From Pseudoneobacillus rhizosphaerae (GTDB lineage: Bacteria > Bacillota > Bacilli > Bacillales > Cytobacillaceae): a stretch of DNA of 60,714 nucleotides. Positions 1-10,579 of the stretch are shown here, piece after piece (position 1 is the first letter of the stretch; each line of letters begins with the position of its first letter). The notes beneath the pieces were generated by a model, which was not told the DNA's origin, did no database searches, and was given only the letters and a program-made list of their open reading frames with translations. A program made the position numbers and the translations under genes. The stretch covers positions 1 to 60,714 of the forward strand of contig NZ_CAKJTG010000027.1 of assembly GCF_917563885.1 (NCBI RefSeq), written 5' to 3'.

Positions 1-117
<117 letters not shown>

Positions 118-218
118 ATTTTAAAAGCGATATGATTTACTTCTTCTTCTATTACATTATCTAGTTTTGAGGGAATAAAGTTTTTGCGTAAGCAAATAAC
201 ATTTCCTTATGAATACAG

Positions 219-334
<116 letters not shown>

Positions 335-343
335 AAATTAAAG

Positions 344-369
344 AGCAACCCATTTGGGTTGCTTTTTTG
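344..369 (+). terminator. rRNA operon terminator
   Basis: An 8-bp perfect stem (AGCAACCC/GGGTTGCT) with loop ATTT is followed directly by a run of T. It lies ten bases past the 5S gene and should end the rrn transcript. Confidence 0.93.
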
Positions 370-412
370 TATGAAGAAAATAATAGGGTTATTGTGACAA
401 AAATGTGAAAAA

Positions 413-517
413 AGCGCATAATGTTGTTTTTTAGACGCATTAATGCCGAAAATAGGCGCATAACATGGACAAAATGACCCAAAGACGCCGTAAAAAGGCG
501 CATAAATCAAGAAAAAG
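413..517 (+). repeat. Five-unit 21-bp periodic repeat
   Basis: Units begin at 413, 434, 455, 476 and 497, exactly 21 bp apart. The core is (A/G)(A/G)CGCATAA followed by an A/T-rich half. Units 1, 3 and 5 are close (AGCGCATAA, GGCGCATAA, GGCGCATAA), unit 2 is GACGCATTA and unit 4 is degenerate (GACCCAAAG). On the minus strand the period gives a heptad-like open frame (Met-Arg-Leu repeats), which is probably incidental. It sits between the rrn terminator and a second hairpin. Confidence 0.7.
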
Positions 518-530
518 TCATCAGCATCTG

Positions 531-562
531 AAAATCAGCGAATTTCTTCGCTGATTTTTTTC
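531..562 (+). terminator. Second terminator-like hairpin after the rrn operon
   Basis: A 10-bp stem AATCAGCGAA/TTCGCTGATT with loop TTTC, flanked by A-rich sequence upstream and followed by a T run, so it could act on either strand. It lies ~200 bases past the first rrn terminator, with only the 21-bp repeat between them. Confidence 0.75.
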
Positions 563-875
563 TGTATACCCATCCAAAATACAAGAAAACAAACGTTTTT
601 TCCCCTGCTTGTACTAACTAATATGATAACTATGAAGGAAATAGTGGTAGGTTCACTAATTTAAATACATAAACGACCCTTTTTTTAGATTTAGGTACTG
701 CACTAGAAGTTACCATTCCGGAAACGAAATTAATAAACGGCACATATAGTATTTTTTAAGGCAGGTAGATGCTAAGAATCAGCTCATAAATCCGAACAAA
801 AAACTCTAAATTCCACAACAAAACGTTTCGACCTGCCCATTTTTGGCGAAAATGAAAAAAGGGGAATCATGCAAG
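563..875. other. Gene-free spacer before ctsR
   Basis: No gene with a start codon and Shine-Dalgarno sequence was seen here. A 28-codon open stretch at 673-759 has no start and may be chance. GGCAGGT at 760-766 can pair with ACCTGCC at 831-837, followed by a short T run, but the loop is 64 bases, so structure is uncertain. Confidence 0.5.
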
Positions 876-904
876 TTGATTCTTAAATATTGATTCGTTA
901 TAAT
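876..904 (+). promoter_or_regulatory. Sigma-A promoter of the ctsR operon
   Basis: A -35 TTGATT (876-881) and a perfect -10 TATAAT (899-904) are separated by 17 bp. The predicted start falls inside the adjacent CtsR operator, so a bound repressor would block initiation. Confidence 0.88.
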
Positions 905-906
905 AT

Positions 907-923
907 AGTCAAAGATAGTCAAA
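907..923 (+). promoter_or_regulatory. CtsR operator (heptad direct repeat)
   Basis: Two perfect AGTCAAA heptads (907-913 and 917-923) are separated by three bases. This agrees with the known CtsR box, a direct heptanucleotide repeat with a 3-nt spacer. It lies just downstream of the -10 and 21 bases before the ctsR start, so the operon should be autorepressed and released on heat or protein stress. Confidence 0.95.
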
Positions 924-944
924 GTCAGATTAGGAGGTGTTCGG

Positions 945-1406
945 ATGAGAAATATCTCTGATATCATTGAAAGTTATTTAAAACAAGTATTAGACATTAG
1001 TGATTCTGACTTAGTTGAAATAAAGCGGAGTGAGATCGCTGATAAATTTCAATGTGTTCCATCCCAAATAAATTATGTCATTAATACTCGATTTACAATT
1101 GAGCGAGGTTACATCGTTGAAAGTAAGCGTGGTGGCGGTGGATATATCAGAATTATGAAAGTACAAACAGACGATCATGCCCATTTAATTGAACAGCTAC
1201 TGGCGCTATTTGCAAACCGAATAAGCCAAAACAGTGCTGAAGACGTGATTTTCCGTCTTGTGGGAGAAGAGGTTATTAACAATCGTGAAGCAAAAATTAT
1301 GATGAGTGTGATAGACCGTTCTGTTTTATATATTGACCTTCCTTACCGGGATGAATTGCGAGCAAGAATGCTTAGAGCAATGTTAACATCATTAAAATAT
1401 AAATAG
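945..1406 (+). CDS. ctsR: Transcriptional repressor CtsR
   Basis: Class III heat-shock repressor of clp genes. The 153-residue length fits the family (~154). The N-terminal winged helix-turn-helix contains the glycine loop RGGGGYIRI at residues 62-70; in Gram-positive CtsR this loop senses heat and its arginine is the site that McsB affects. The C-terminal half is the dimerisation and ClpC/McsB contact region. The ATG follows AGGAGGTG by six bases. It is first in the operon with mcsA, mcsB and clpC and has its own operator just upstream, so it should regulate itself. Confidence 0.97.
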   Translation: MRNISDIIESYLKQVLDISDSDLVEIKRSEIADKFQCVPSQINYVINTRFTIERGYIVESKRGGGGYIRIMKVQTDDHAHLIEQLLALFANRISQNSAEDVIFRLVGEEVINNREAKIMMSVIDRSVLYIDLPYRDELRARMLRAMLTSLKYK

Positions 1407-1431
1407 ATTAATTTTAAGTGGGTGAGCAAAC

Positions 1432-1980
1432 ATGATTTGTCAGGAATGTAATCAGAGACCAGCTACTCTACATTTTACAAAAATCATGAATGGTGAGAAA
1501 ACGGAAATTCATCTTTGTGAAAAATGTGCCCATGAAAAGGGTGAGATGTTCATGATGAATGGTACATCCGCTTTTCCTATTCATAATCTGTTAGCAGGAC
1601 TTTTAAATGTAGACCATGATTTTCCGAAGCCTAAACAAGATGCTTTTCAACAGAATGAGATTCAACAATGTGATCATTGTAAGATGACTTTTCCTCAGTT
1701 TGTTAAAGTAGGGAGATTTGGATGCTCTCATTGCTATGATGCTTTTAAGGATCAGCTAAAGCCTATTTTAAGAAGACTTCATAGTGGTAACTGGAGTCAT
1801 AACGGTAAGATCCCGAAAAAAATGGGTGGAAATATTCGATTACGTAAAGAAATAGAAGATAAGAAGTCTCGCCTGAAGGATTTAATTTCTAAAGAAGAGT
1901 TTGAAAGTGCAGCTGTCATACGTGATGAAATCCGTTCGTTAGAGAGACTCTTGAACATCGGGTCTGAAGGAGGGGAATAA
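1432..1980 (+). CDS. mcsA: McsA, activator of arginine kinase McsB
   Basis: Zinc-finger adaptor that activates McsB and helps control CtsR and ClpC. There are 182 residues with four CxxC pairs at C3/C6, C29/C32, C80/C83 and C98/C101, giving two predicted zinc sites. The C-terminal UVR-type helical motif (about 140-175) contains the typical [13 protein letters not shown] stretch. It lies 25 bases after ctsR and two bases before mcsB, consistent with translational coupling in the stress operon. McsA also has a reported link to metal tolerance. Confidence 0.95.
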   Translation: MICQECNQRPATLHFTKIMNGEKTEIHLCEKCAHEKGEMFMMNGTSAFPIHNLLAGLLNVDHDFPKPKQDAFQQNEIQQCDHCKMTFPQFVKVGRFGCSHCYDAFKDQLKPILRRLHSGNWSHNGKIPKKMGGNIRLRKEIEDKKSRLKDLISKEEFESAAVIRDEIRSLERLLNIGSEGGE

Positions 1981-1982
1981 AG

Positions 1983-3041
1983 GTGTCATTAGAACGTTTT
2001 TTGAGTCAGGCAATCAGCTCATGGATGAGTGAGGATGGTCCTGATTCTGACATTGTCTTAAGTTCGCGAGTAAGGTTAGCGCGTAACTTACAGGAGTACA
2101 AATTCCCAACTTTAGCTACAAATGAAGAAGCTGCATTGATTATTCAAACTCTAGAGCAAGTCATACAAGATGGCTCCCCTTTGAAGTCACTTGAATTGTT
2201 AAAAATGAATGAGCTTCAATCCTTACAAAAGCGAGTTTTAGTAGAAAAACATTTAATCAGTCCCCATTTAGCAGAGGATTCTCCTCATGCTGCGGTTTTA
2301 CTATCAGAAAATGAAGAAGTAAGTATTATGATTAACGAAGAAGATCATATTCGAATACAATGCTTGTTCCCGGGATTACAATTAGTTGAGGCATTACAAT
2401 TAGCTAGTCAGATGGATGATTATTTAGAACAGTATGTGAGATATGCCTTTGATGAAAAGCACGGTTATTTAACTAGTTGCCCAACAAATGTCGGAACAGG
2501 ATTAAGAGCATCGGTAATGATGCATTTGCCTGGACTTATCTTAACTCAACAAATGAATAGGATTATTCCAGCTATTAATCAACTTGGGTTAGTAGTTAGA
2601 GGGATATATGGTGAAGGTAGTGAAGCGTTAGGTAATATATTTCAAATCTCCAATCAAATTACTCTAGGTAAGTCGGAAGATGATATTGTCTCAGATTTAA
2701 TAAGTGTTGTTAGTCAACTAATTCTTTCGGAAAGAAACGCACGAGAAGCATTAGCGAAAACTTCTAACATACAATTAGAAGACAGGGTCTTTCGATCTCT
2801 AGGAATTTTATCAAATTGTAGAATCATTGAATCAAAGGAAGCGGCAAAGTGCTTGTCAGATGTTCGTTTAGGGATTGATATGGGTTATATAAAGGATATC
2901 TCTAAAAACATACTAAATGAATTAATGATTTTAACTCAACCAGGATTTCTTCAGCAATTTGCAGGCGGGGCACTCCGCCCAAATGAAAGAGATATAAGAA
3001 GAGCTACTTTGATTAGAGAGAGACTTAAATTAGAGAAATAA
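1983..3041 (+). CDS. mcsB: Protein arginine kinase McsB
   Basis: Phosphagen-kinase-related enzyme that phosphorylates arginines on CtsR and on damaged proteins, marking them for ClpCP. Visible family features are the phosphate-binding arginines in SSRVRLARN (residues 27-35), the catalytic-loop [10 protein letters not shown] (166-175) and the C-terminal phosphoarginine-binding motif RDIRRA (336-341). At 352 residues it is slightly shorter than the B. subtilis protein (~363). The start is GTG, two bases after the mcsA stop, with an AAGGAGGGG Shine-Dalgarno inside mcsA. Confidence 0.96.
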   Translation: MSLERFLSQAISSWMSEDGPDSDIVLSSRVRLARNLQEYKFPTLATNEEAALIIQTLEQVIQDGSPLKSLELLKMNELQSLQKRVLVEKHLISPHLAEDSPHAAVLLSENEEVSIMINEEDHIRIQCLFPGLQLVEALQLASQMDDYLEQYVRYAFDEKHGYLTSCPTNVGTGLRASVMMHLPGLILTQQMNRIIPAINQLGLVVRGIYGEGSEALGNIFQISNQITLGKSEDDIVSDLISVVSQLILSERNAREALAKTSNIQLEDRVFRSLGILSNCRIIESKEAAKCLSDVRLGIDMGYIKDISKNILNELMILTQPGFLQQFAGGALRPNERDIRRATLIRERLKLEK

Positions 3042-3063
3042 TACCCGATAGGAGGAATGTACG

Positions 3064-5496
3064 ATGATGTTTGGACGATTTACAGAAAGAGCACAGAAGG
3101 TGTTAGCTCTTGCACAAGAAGAGGCTATTAGACTAGGACATAATAATATTGGTACAGAACATATTTTGCTTGGATTAATTCGTGAAGGGGAAGGAATTGC
3201 TGCAAAAGCATTAAATGCTCTTGGTCTAGGGTCTGATAAAATCCAAAAGGAAGTAGAGAATCTGATTGGAAAAGGCCAGGATACTTCACAAACCGTTCAT
3301 TATACTCCTAGAGCAAAGAAGGTAATCGAGCTTTCTATGGATGAGGCGAGAAAGCTTGGCCATTCCTATGTGGGCACGGAGCATATATTATTAGGTCTGA
3401 TTCGAGAAGGTGAAGGTGTAGCCGCTCGAGTATTAAATAATCTGGGGGTTAGCTTAAATAAAGCTCGCCAACAAGTCCTACAACTACTAGGGAGCAATGA
3501 ATCTGGTGGGCATCAAGGGGCAACAGCTAATGCAAATACCCCGACATTAGATAGTTTAGCACGTGACTTAACAGCGATTGCTCGTGAAGGAAGTCTTGAC
3601 CCTGTTATTGGGCGTAGTAAAGAAATTCAACGGGTTATTGAAGTTTTAAGTCGCCGTACTAAAAATAATCCAGTCCTAATTGGTGAGCCAGGTGTAGGAA
3701 AGACAGCGATTGCTGAAGGTTTAGCTCAACAAATTGTGAACAATGAGGTTCCTGAAATTTTAAGAGATAAACGTGTGATGACTTTAGATATGGGTACAGT
3801 AGTAGCCGGAACAAAGTATCGCGGTGAATTTGAAGACCGTCTGAAAAAGGTAATGGATGAAATTCGCCAAGCTGGAAACATTATTCTTTTTATTGATGAG
3901 CTTCATACCCTCATCGGTGCAGGTGGAGCAGAAGGGGCTATTGATGCTTCTAATATTTTAAAACCATCTTTAGCACGTGGTGAGTTACAATGTATAGGCG
4001 CCACTACACTCGATGAATACCGTAAGTATATTGAGAAAGATGCAGCTTTAGAAAGACGATTCCAGCCTATTCGTGTAGATGAGCCAACTCTTGAAGAATC
4101 CGTACAAATTTTATACGGACTACGTGATCGCTATGAAGCTCATCATCGTGTGTCGATAACAGATGAAGCTATTGATGCAGCGGTTAAGCTATCCGATCGC
4201 TACATTTCTGATCGCTTTTTACCAGATAAGGCCATTGATTTGATGGATGAAGCAGGCTCTAAGGTTCGACTTCGTTCCTATACAACTCCTCCAAATCTAA
4301 AGGAGTTAGAGTTAAAGCTTGAAGAGGTAAGAAAAGAGAAGGATGCTTCCGTTCAGAGCCAGGAATTTGAGAAAGCAGCATCTTTAAGAGATACTGAACA
4401 ACGTTTAAGAGAAAAGCTTGAAGAAACAAAGAAAAGTTGGAAAGAAAAACAAGGTCAAGAAAATAATGAAGTCACAGTGGAGGATATCGCCAATGTGGTA
4501 GCTAGCTGGACTGGAATTCCAGTGTCTAGATTAGCACAAACCGAAACAGATAAACTATTAAAGCTTGAGGAAATTCTCCATTCTAGGTTAATTGGCCAAG
4601 AGGAAGCAGTAATAGCGATTTCTAAAGCTGTTCGCCGAGCTCGTGCTGGTTTGAAGGACCCTAAGCGTCCTATTGGTTCTTTTATCTTCTTAGGCCCAAC
4701 AGGTGTAGGTAAAACAGAGCTTGGTCGAGCGTTGGCTGAAGCGATGTTTGGTGATGAGGATGCGATGATTCGTATTGATATGTCCGAGTACATGGAGAAG
4801 CATTCCACTTCTAGACTAGTAGGTTCGCCTCCAGGATATGTAGGCTATGAAGAAGGTGGACAATTAACGGAGAAGGTTCGTAGAAAGCCTTATTCCGTCA
4901 TACTGTTAGATGAGATTGAAAAGGCTCACCCAGATGTATTCAACATTCTACTTCAAGTACTTGAGGATGGTCGTCTGACCGATTCTAAGGGTAGAACGGT
5001 CGATTTTAGAAATACAGTCTTAATCATGACGTCAAATGTTGGGGCTCAGTCACTTAAGAGCAATAAATATGTTGGGTTTAATATTCAAGATGGCGAACAT
5101 AGCTACAAGGATATGAAAGGGAAGGTGATGGAGGAGCTGAAGAAGGCATTCCGCCCTGAATTCCTAAATCGTATTGATGAAATTATTGTTTTCCATGCAT
5201 TAGAGAAAAAACATCTTAGAGAGATTGTTACGTTAATGTCCGATCAATTAGTAAAACGTTTGAAAGAGCAAAATATTGATATTGGCTTAACGGAAGCGGC
5301 TAAAGATAAAATCTCTGAAGAAGGATACGACCCAGAATACGGAGCACGTCCATTACGCCGAGCAATTCAAAAGCATATTGAGGATCGATTATCTGAAGAG
5401 CTACTAAAAGGTAATGTATTAACTGGACATCAGGTTTTAATTGATGTGGAAGACGGTGAGTTTGTCGTCAGAACTGCCCAACCAACTGAAAGCTAA
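3064..5496 (+). CDS. clpC: AAA+ unfoldase ClpC
   Basis: Hsp100 ATPase that unfolds proteins for ClpP, with McsB, MecA and other adaptors. The 810-residue chain has two N-terminal Clp repeats (each with [15 protein letters not shown]), AAA1 with Walker A GEPGVGKT at 207-214, a UVR/M-domain coiled coil near 420-470, and AAA2 with Walker A GPTGVGKT at 544-551. A VGF-type ClpP loop is visible in [10 protein letters not shown]. It is very close to B. subtilis ClpC throughout. The start is the first of two ATGs (ATG ATG TTT) behind AGGAGGAA. It is followed by a strong terminator. Confidence 0.98.
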   Translation: MMFGRFTERAQKVLALAQEEAIRLGHNNIGTEHILLGLIREGEGIAAKALNALGLGSDKIQKEVENLIGKGQDTSQTVHYTPRAKKVIELSMDEARKLGHSYVGTEHILLGLIREGEGVAARVLNNLGVSLNKARQQVLQLLGSNESGGHQGATANANTPTLDSLARDLTAIAREGSLDPVIGRSKEIQRVIEVLSRRTKNNPVLIGEPGVGKTAIAEGLAQQIVNNEVPEILRDKRVMTLDMGTVVAGTKYRGEFEDRLKKVMDEIRQAGNIILFIDELHTLIGAGGAEGAIDASNILKPSLARGELQCIGATTLDEYRKYIEKDAALERRFQPIRVDEPTLEESVQILYGLRDRYEAHHRVSITDEAIDAAVKLSDRYISDRFLPDKAIDLMDEAGSKVRLRSYTTPPNLKELELKLEEVRKEKDASVQSQEFEKAASLRDTEQRLREKLEETKKSWKEKQGQENNEVTVEDIANVVASWTGIPVSRLAQTETDKLLKLEEILHSRLIGQEEAVIAISKAVRRARAGLKDPKRPIGSFIFLGPTGVGKTELGRALAEAMFGDEDAMIRIDMSEYMEKHSTSRLVGSPPGYVGYEEGGQLTEKVRRKPYSVILLDEIEKAHPDVFNILLQVLEDGRLTDSKGRTVDFRNTVLIMTSNVGAQSLKSNKYVGFNIQDGEHSYKDMKGKVMEELKKAFRPEFLNRIDEIIVFHALEKKHLREIVTLMSDQLVKRLKEQNIDIGLTEAAKDKISEEGYDPEYGARPLRRAIQKHIEDRLSEELLKGNVLTGHQVLIDVEDGEFVVRTAQPTES

Positions 5497-5500
5497 ACTT

Positions 5501-5554
5501 AAAACGAGACTGAGGTACACGAATGACACAACTCGTGTACCTCTTTCGTTTTTT
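5501..5554 (+). terminator. Terminator between clpC and radA
   Basis: An 11-bp perfect stem GAGGTACACGA/TCGTGTACCTC is extended by an outer AAAACGA/TCGTTTT pairing that merges into a T run. It should end or attenuate the ctsR-clpC transcript. Whether radA is then read from its own promoter could not be settled; no good sigma-A match was seen in the 5555-5680 gap. Confidence 0.88.
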
Positions 5555-5680
5555 GAGGAATGCTTATTTTGTCCTAATCTTCTACTCTAAAAACAAAAAA
5601 GCGTCTTAATCATTATAATAAAATAAAATATTATCATAAAAATGATCAAAACTTGGTAATTTAAAGAGAGGAAGAAATAT

Positions 5681-7057
5681 ATGGCAAAACAGAAGACAAA
5701 ATTTATGTGCCAGGATTGTGGGTATGAATCTGCTAAATGGATGGGAAAATGCCCAGGCTGTGGCGAATGGAACAAGATGGTCGAGGAAATCGAGCGAACT
5801 GGGCAAAATAGGAGAGGGGCATTTGCTCATTCGAGTCCTGATAAATCGATGTCTAAAGCGCAACCCATTACATCCATTGTGACAGAAAATGAGCCTCGAG
5901 TTCAAACAAAGTTAAACGAATTGAACCGTGTTCTCGGAGGAGGTGTCGTTCGTGGTTCTCTAGTTCTAATTGGTGGGGATCCAGGAATTGGGAAGTCAAC
6001 ATTATTGCTTCAGGTTTCATCACAATTAGCGATTCTTAATCACCGTGTCCTTTATATTTCTGGTGAGGAATCTTTACGACAAACGAAGCTGCGCGCGGAC
6101 CGTTTAGGTGTGATGTCAGAGAATTTACTAGTTTATTCTGAAACAAATCTAGAGGACATCAATCAAACGATAGAAGCGATGACTCCTAACTTTGTTATTA
6201 TTGATTCCATTCAAACGATATTCCATCCGAATGTTACTTCGGCACCTGGTAGTGTTTCACAGGTCCGTGAATGTACAGCTGAACTGATGAGAATTGCTAA
6301 AACAAAAGGAATTGCTATATTCATTGTCGGACATGTAACAAAAGAAGGTTCAATTGCCGGTCCGAGACTTTTAGAACATATGGTCGATACGGTTCTTTAT
6401 TTTGAAGGAGAAAGACATCATACATATCGAATTTTACGAGCAGTTAAAAATCGGTTCGGTTCTACTAACGAAATGGGTATCTTTGAAATGAAGGAATTCG
6501 GTCTCGAAGAAGTGGAAAATCCATCTGAAATTTTTTTAGAAGAGCGTTCTAAAGGGACGGCTGGATCGACAGTAGTTGCTTCTATGGAAGGAACTCGACC
6601 TGTGTTAGTTGAAGTTCAAGCGTTGATTTCTCCAACTAGCTTCGGAAATCCAAGACGAATGGCAACAGGAATTGATCATAACCGCGTTCCTCTTTTAATG
6701 GCTGTTTTAGAAAAACGAATGGGAATGCTCCTTCAGAATCAGGATGCTTATTTAAAGGTAGCGGGTGGGGTAAAGCTTGATGAACCAGCCATTGATTTGG
6801 CCATAGTGGTTAGTATAGCATCTAGCTTTCGAGATAAGCCGACAAGACCAACGGATTGTATTGTAGGAGAAGTAGGTTTAACTGGGGAAGTAAGAAGGGT
6901 ATCAAGAATAGAGCAGCGTGTCCAAGAAGCAGCAAAGCTAGGATTCCTTAGGGTCATTCTCCCGGCTAATAATCTAGGTGGCTGGAAGATTCCTGCTGGC
7001 ATCGAATTGATTGGAGTTTCAACGGTAGCAGAAGCTCTTAAAGCGACATTAGATTAG
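5681..7057 (+). CDS. radA: DNA repair protein RadA
   Basis: RecA-related branch-migration ATPase in recombinational repair. The 458 residues show an N-terminal four-cysteine zinc finger (C10, C13, C24, C27), a RecA-like core with Walker [11 protein letters not shown] (98-107), the RadA-specific KNRFG motif (256-260) and a C-terminal Lon-protease-like domain. The ATG follows AGAGAGG. Fourteen bases separate it from disA; in B. subtilis the two proteins interact and radA-disA are co-expressed. Confidence 0.97.
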   Translation: MAKQKTKFMCQDCGYESAKWMGKCPGCGEWNKMVEEIERTGQNRRGAFAHSSPDKSMSKAQPITSIVTENEPRVQTKLNELNRVLGGGVVRGSLVLIGGDPGIGKSTLLLQVSSQLAILNHRVLYISGEESLRQTKLRADRLGVMSENLLVYSETNLEDINQTIEAMTPNFVIIDSIQTIFHPNVTSAPGSVSQVRECTAELMRIAKTKGIAIFIVGHVTKEGSIAGPRLLEHMVDTVLYFEGERHHTYRILRAVKNRFGSTNEMGIFEMKEFGLEEVENPSEIFLEERSKGTAGSTVVASMEGTRPVLVEVQALISPTSFGNPRRMATGIDHNRVPLLMAVLEKRMGMLLQNQDAYLKVAGGVKLDEPAIDLAIVVSIASSFRDKPTRPTDCIVGEVGLTGEVRRVSRIEQRVQEAAKLGFLRVILPANNLGGWKIPAGIELIGVSTVAEALKATLD

Positions 7058-7070
7058 GAGGAACCAATAG

Positions 7071-8144
7071 ATGGATCCAAAAAAGCAAAGCGATAAGAAA
7101 AAGAGTGAGGTTTTACAATTTGTGGCCCCAGGTACACCGATTCGTGATGGGATAGATAATGTACTCCGTGCTAATACAGGTGGACTCATAGTTCTAGGCT
7201 ATAATGATAAGGTGGCACAAATAGTCGATGGTGGCTTTCAAGTAAATTGTGTATTCACTCCAAGCTTTTTGTATGAGTTAGCCAAAATGGATGGGGCAAT
7301 TATTTTAAATGAACAAGGTAATAAAATACTAATTGCTAATGCCCAGCTAGCTCCGGATTCAGCTATTCCTTCGTCTGAGACAGGTATGCGTCATCGTACA
7401 GCTGAAAGGGTCGCTAAGCAAACGAAGGCCCTTGTCATTGCTATTTCCCAACGTAGAAATGTTATTACCTTGTATCAAGGGAATTTTCGTTATACGATTA
7501 AAGATATTGCCGTAAATTTAGCAAAAGCTAATCAGGCACTTCAAACGTTAGATAAGTATAAAAATGTATTAGAACAAGCTATTACGAACCTAGGTATTCT
7601 TGAATTTGAGGAGCTTGTTACATATGGGGACGTTCTCCAGGTATTGAGACGAGTTGAAATGGTACAACGTATAAAAAATGAACTGTTAAACTATTTGAAT
7701 GAATTAGGTATAGAAGGTAGATTAATTTATCTTCAAATGAACGAGCTATTAGCCGATATGGAAGAGGAAGCAGCACTTGTGATAAAGGATTATGCAAATG
7801 ATCGAAAAATTGACCATCAACAAGTACTTTGTAAATTCCAGGAGATGACTCATGAAGAAGTGATTGAAGATTCCTTTTTCTTAAAGCAACTTGGACATTC
7901 AGGCTATGTTCATTTAGATGAATTTATCTGTCCAAGAGGCTATCGCATGCTTCATAAGGTACCAAGATTACCAGTAATTATTATCGAAAACCTTATTAAT
8001 CGATTTCAAACCCTACCACATATAGTTTCAGCTACAGTTGAAGAATTGGACGATGTCGAGGGAATTGGGGAAGTACGTGCTAGAAAGATTAAAGAAGGCT
8101 TACAGTTAATCAAGGAGCAATTATTTGCGGACAGACAACTATAA
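7071..8144 (+). CDS. disA: DNA integrity scanning protein / diadenylate cyclase DisA
   Basis: Makes cyclic di-AMP from two ATP while scanning DNA for branched structures and signals to delay sporulation. The N-terminal DAC domain has the catalytic DGA (74-76) and RHRT (107-110) motifs. A helical spine follows, and the C-terminal helix-hairpin-helix DNA-binding region contains [13 protein letters not shown] near 325-340. The 357-residue length is normal. It lies directly behind radA with AGGAGG as Shine-Dalgarno. Confidence 0.97.
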   Translation: MDPKKQSDKKKSEVLQFVAPGTPIRDGIDNVLRANTGGLIVLGYNDKVAQIVDGGFQVNCVFTPSFLYELAKMDGAIILNEQGNKILIANAQLAPDSAIPSSETGMRHRTAERVAKQTKALVIAISQRRNVITLYQGNFRYTIKDIAVNLAKANQALQTLDKYKNVLEQAITNLGILEFEELVTYGDVLQVLRRVEMVQRIKNELLNYLNELGIEGRLIYLQMNELLADMEEEAALVIKDYANDRKIDHQQVLCKFQEMTHEEVIEDSFFLKQLGHSGYVHLDEFICPRGYRMLHKVPRLPVIIIENLINRFQTLPHIVSATVEELDDVEGIGEVRARKIKEGLQLIKEQLFADRQL

Positions 8145-8217
8145 TAGTTAAAATATTACTGGATAACACGTTTCAAACGATTGAAATTGTTTATAATGGT
8201 TATAAGGAGGTGAAGGA

Positions 8218-9303
8218 ATGTTAAAACGTGTTGTGCAGGCATGCTTCCTTATTATTGGAGGTACTCTAGGGATATTTTTAATCCCTGATTTGCTAAGATT
8301 AATAAATCTTGATCACATTCCTCTTTTGAATAATGGATATATTTCAGCTGTTTTAGGTGCAATTATTTTTTATTTTATTACTTTTTGGGCAATCGATTAC
8401 GTTGTTGATTTCGTAAAATGGGTAGAAGAATCCTTACTGAAAGTTCCTATTACTGATGTTCTATTTGGGAGTATCGGTCTTATTTTTGGTTTGTTCGTCG
8501 CCTTTTTAATCGGTTTCGCGCTTAATGCGATTCAAGTTCCAGTTGTTAATACAGTTGCGCCAATCATCCTTACGCTTCTATTTGGATACTTAGGATTTCA
8601 GGTAGGGTTTAAAAAACGCGATGAATTATTGAGTTTGTTTGGGAATAAAGGACGGAAGAAGTCTGGTGAAGAGGAACAAGAGAAACTGGACAAACATTCC
8701 TTTAAAATTCTAGATACGAGTGTTATTATTGATGGTCGAGTAGCGGATATTTGCCAAACCGGCTTTTTAGAAGGGACAGTTGTCATCCCTCGTTTTGTCT
8801 TAGAGGAATTACAGCATATTGCTGATTCATCAGATGCTCTAAAAAGAAATCGCGGAAGAAGAGGATTAGATATTTTAAATCGAATTCAAAAGGAACTATC
8901 CGTGAAAGTTGAAATCCATGAGGTAGATTTTGAAGATATTTCAGAAGTGGATAGCAAGCTTGTAAAATTAGCAAAATTATTAAATGGTTATGTCGTAACG
9001 AATGATTTTAATTTAAATAAAGTATGTGAGCTTCAACAAGTTGGGGTTTTAAATATCAATGATCTCGCAAATGCAGTAAAGCCAGTGGTATTACCTGGGG
9101 AAGAAATGAGCGTTCAGGTAATCAAAGATGGTAAGGAGTATCATCAAGGTGTTGCCTATTTAGATGATGGAACCATGATTGTTGTAGAGGATGGCAGAGA
9201 ATTTATTGGGAAGCGAATAGATGTTCTTGTGACAAGTGTACTCCAAACCTCTGCTGGAAGAATGATTTTTGCAAAGCCTAAATTATTAGAGAAAGCATTA
9301 TAG
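8218..9303 (+). CDS. yacL: Membrane-anchored PIN/TRAM-domain protein YacL
   Basis: Conserved Bacillus protein of uncertain role, predicted to be a membrane-bound RNase. The N-terminal ~140 residues hold about four hydrophobic segments. A PIN nuclease domain follows, starting at DTSVIIDGR (D166) with later acidic residues, and a C-terminal TRAM domain has the [16 protein letters not shown] stretch. The 361-residue length fits the family. The ATG follows AAGGAGGTGA. A perfect TATAAT (8192-8197) with an inverted repeat TTTCAA-N4-TTGAAA (8171-8186) upstream suggests its own promoter, though no good -35 is seen. Confidence 0.9.
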   Translation: MLKRVVQACFLIIGGTLGIFLIPDLLRLINLDHIPLLNNGYISAVLGAIIFYFITFWAIDYVVDFVKWVEESLLKVPITDVLFGSIGLIFGLFVAFLIGFALNAIQVPVVNTVAPIILTLLFGYLGFQVGFKKRDELLSLFGNKGRKKSGEEEQEKLDKHSFKILDTSVIIDGRVADICQTGFLEGTVVIPRFVLEELQHIADSSDALKRNRGRRGLDILNRIQKELSVKVEIHEVDFEDISEVDSKLVKLAKLLNGYVVTNDFNLNKVCELQQVGVLNINDLANAVKPVVLPGEEMSVQVIKDGKEYHQGVAYLDDGTMIVVEDGREFIGKRIDVLVTSVLQTSAGRMIFAKPKLLEKAL

Positions 9304-9322
9304 GAGTTAGGGGTTATTTTTT

Positions 9323-10003
9323 ATGGTGTATCAAGTCATTCTACCTGCTGCAGGTATGGGTAAGAGAATGGGTGCGGGCAAAAATAAGCTATTTTTAGAA
9401 TTACAAGGAATTCCTGTATTTATTCATACATTGCGTACTTTCAATTCTGATAATCAGTGTCAAGAAGTCATTATGTCGGTTCATCCTGATGATCAAGTAG
9501 AAATGAATCATCTAATTAAGAAGTATCAAATTGAAAAAAAGGTAACCTTTGTATCGGGTGGAACAGAAAGACAACATAGTGTTTATAATGGTTTAAAGAA
9601 CATAACGGTTGACGGAATTGTGCTTGTTCATGATGCGGCAAGGCCATTTATTCAAAAGGATCTTATTGCTGAATTGGTAGAATCAGCTGAAAACTTCGGA
9701 GCAGCTGTTGTGGCAGTTCCTGTTAAGGATACGATTAAAAAAGTGGCAAATGGAATGGTTATAGAAACTGTGGAACGTTCTAGCTTGTGGGCAGTTCAAA
9801 CCCCACAAGCTTTTCGTATTCCGTTACTATATAAAGCCCACCAACATGCTGAAAAAATGAGTTTTTTAGGGACCGATGACGCAAGTTTAGTAGAGTTTTT
9901 AGGTGAAAAGGTCGCTATTGTTAAAGGGGATTACAATAATATTAAGCTAACGACCCCTGAAGATTTATCGTTTGCGAATGCTATTTTATCTGGCTTAATA
10001 TAA
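9323..10003 (+). CDS. ispD: 2-C-methyl-D-erythritol 4-phosphate cytidylyltransferase
   Basis: Third enzyme of the MEP isoprenoid pathway; transfers CMP from CTP to methylerythritol phosphate. The 226 residues show the nucleotide-binding N-terminus LPAAGMGKRMGAGKNK and the conserved VHDAARPF and TPQAF motifs. It lies 19 bases after yacL and is followed at once by ispF, which acts two steps later. The Shine-Dalgarno (GGAGTTAGGGG) is spaced from the ATG by a T run. Confidence 0.96.
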   Translation: MVYQVILPAAGMGKRMGAGKNKLFLELQGIPVFIHTLRTFNSDNQCQEVIMSVHPDDQVEMNHLIKKYQIEKKVTFVSGGTERQHSVYNGLKNITVDGIVLVHDAARPFIQKDLIAELVESAENFGAAVVAVPVKDTIKKVANGMVIETVERSSLWAVQTPQAFRIPLLYKAHQHAEKMSFLGTDDASLVEFLGEKVAIVKGDYNNIKLTTPEDLSFANAILSGLI

Positions 10004-10030
10004 GCTTTTTAGTTGAAGGGAGTTAATGAA

Positions 10031-10507
10031 ATGTTTAGAATTGGGCAAGGGTTCGATGTTCATCAATTAACTGAAAATCGACCATTGATTATTGGTGGAA
10101 TTACCATTCCGTATGAATTGGGTTTGTTAGGTCACTCAGATGCAGACGTACTTTTACATACTGTAGCGGATGCTTGTTTAGGTGCGATTGGTGAAGGGGA
10201 TATCGGTAGACATTTTCCAGATACTGATCCAGAATTTAAAGATGCAGATTCAGCTAAGCTTATGGAGCAAGTATGGGAAATTGTAAAGGAGAAAGGCTAT
10301 CGTCTAGTAAATATCGATTGCACCATTATTGCCGAAAAGCCAAAAATGGCTCCATATATTCCGCAAATGCGTGAACGAATTGCTGATTTACTAGAGGCAA
10401 CTGTTGATCAAGTGAATGTTAAGGCAACAACTACTGAAAAACTTGGGTTTACTGGTCGAGGAGAAGGAATTGCTTCTCAAGTAGCGGTATTACTACAAAA
10501 AGTGTAA
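10031..10507 (+). CDS. ispF: 2-C-methyl-D-erythritol 2,4-cyclodiphosphate synthase
   Basis: MEP-pathway enzyme that forms the cyclic diphosphate with loss of CMP. With the ATG at 10031 the protein is 158 residues and begins [13 protein letters not shown], as in B. subtilis; D9 and H11 are the zinc ligands. [14 protein letters not shown] and [14 protein letters not shown] are family signatures. A TTG 18 bases upstream extends the open frame but lies before the GAAGGGAG Shine-Dalgarno, so it is not used here. The gap to ispD is 27 bases. Confidence 0.96.
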   Translation: MFRIGQGFDVHQLTENRPLIIGGITIPYELGLLGHSDADVLLHTVADACLGAIGEGDIGRHFPDTDPEFKDADSAKLMEQVWEIVKEKGYRLVNIDCTIIAEKPKMAPYIPQMRERIADLLEATVDQVNVKATTTEKLGFTGRGEGIASQVAVLLQKV

Positions 10508-10579
10508 TGAAATTCAGGCACAATATGTTAAAATATATGGGCAATTAGCCAATATTATTTTTTGGGAGGATTCATAAAT

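Noticed and set aside
673-759. 28-codon open stretch before ctsR, perhaps a gene remnant
   Set aside because: No start codon or ribosome site, and no recognisable family.
5569-5619. Sigma-A or sigma-M promoter before radA
   Set aside because: TTGTCC and TATAAT are 39 bp apart; CGTCTT at 5602 lacks an AAC-type -35 at the right distance.
10508-10579. Promoter and attenuator before gltX
   Set aside because: TGTTAAAAT resembles an extended -10, but no -35 was found and the hairpin is bulged and weak; not enough to list.
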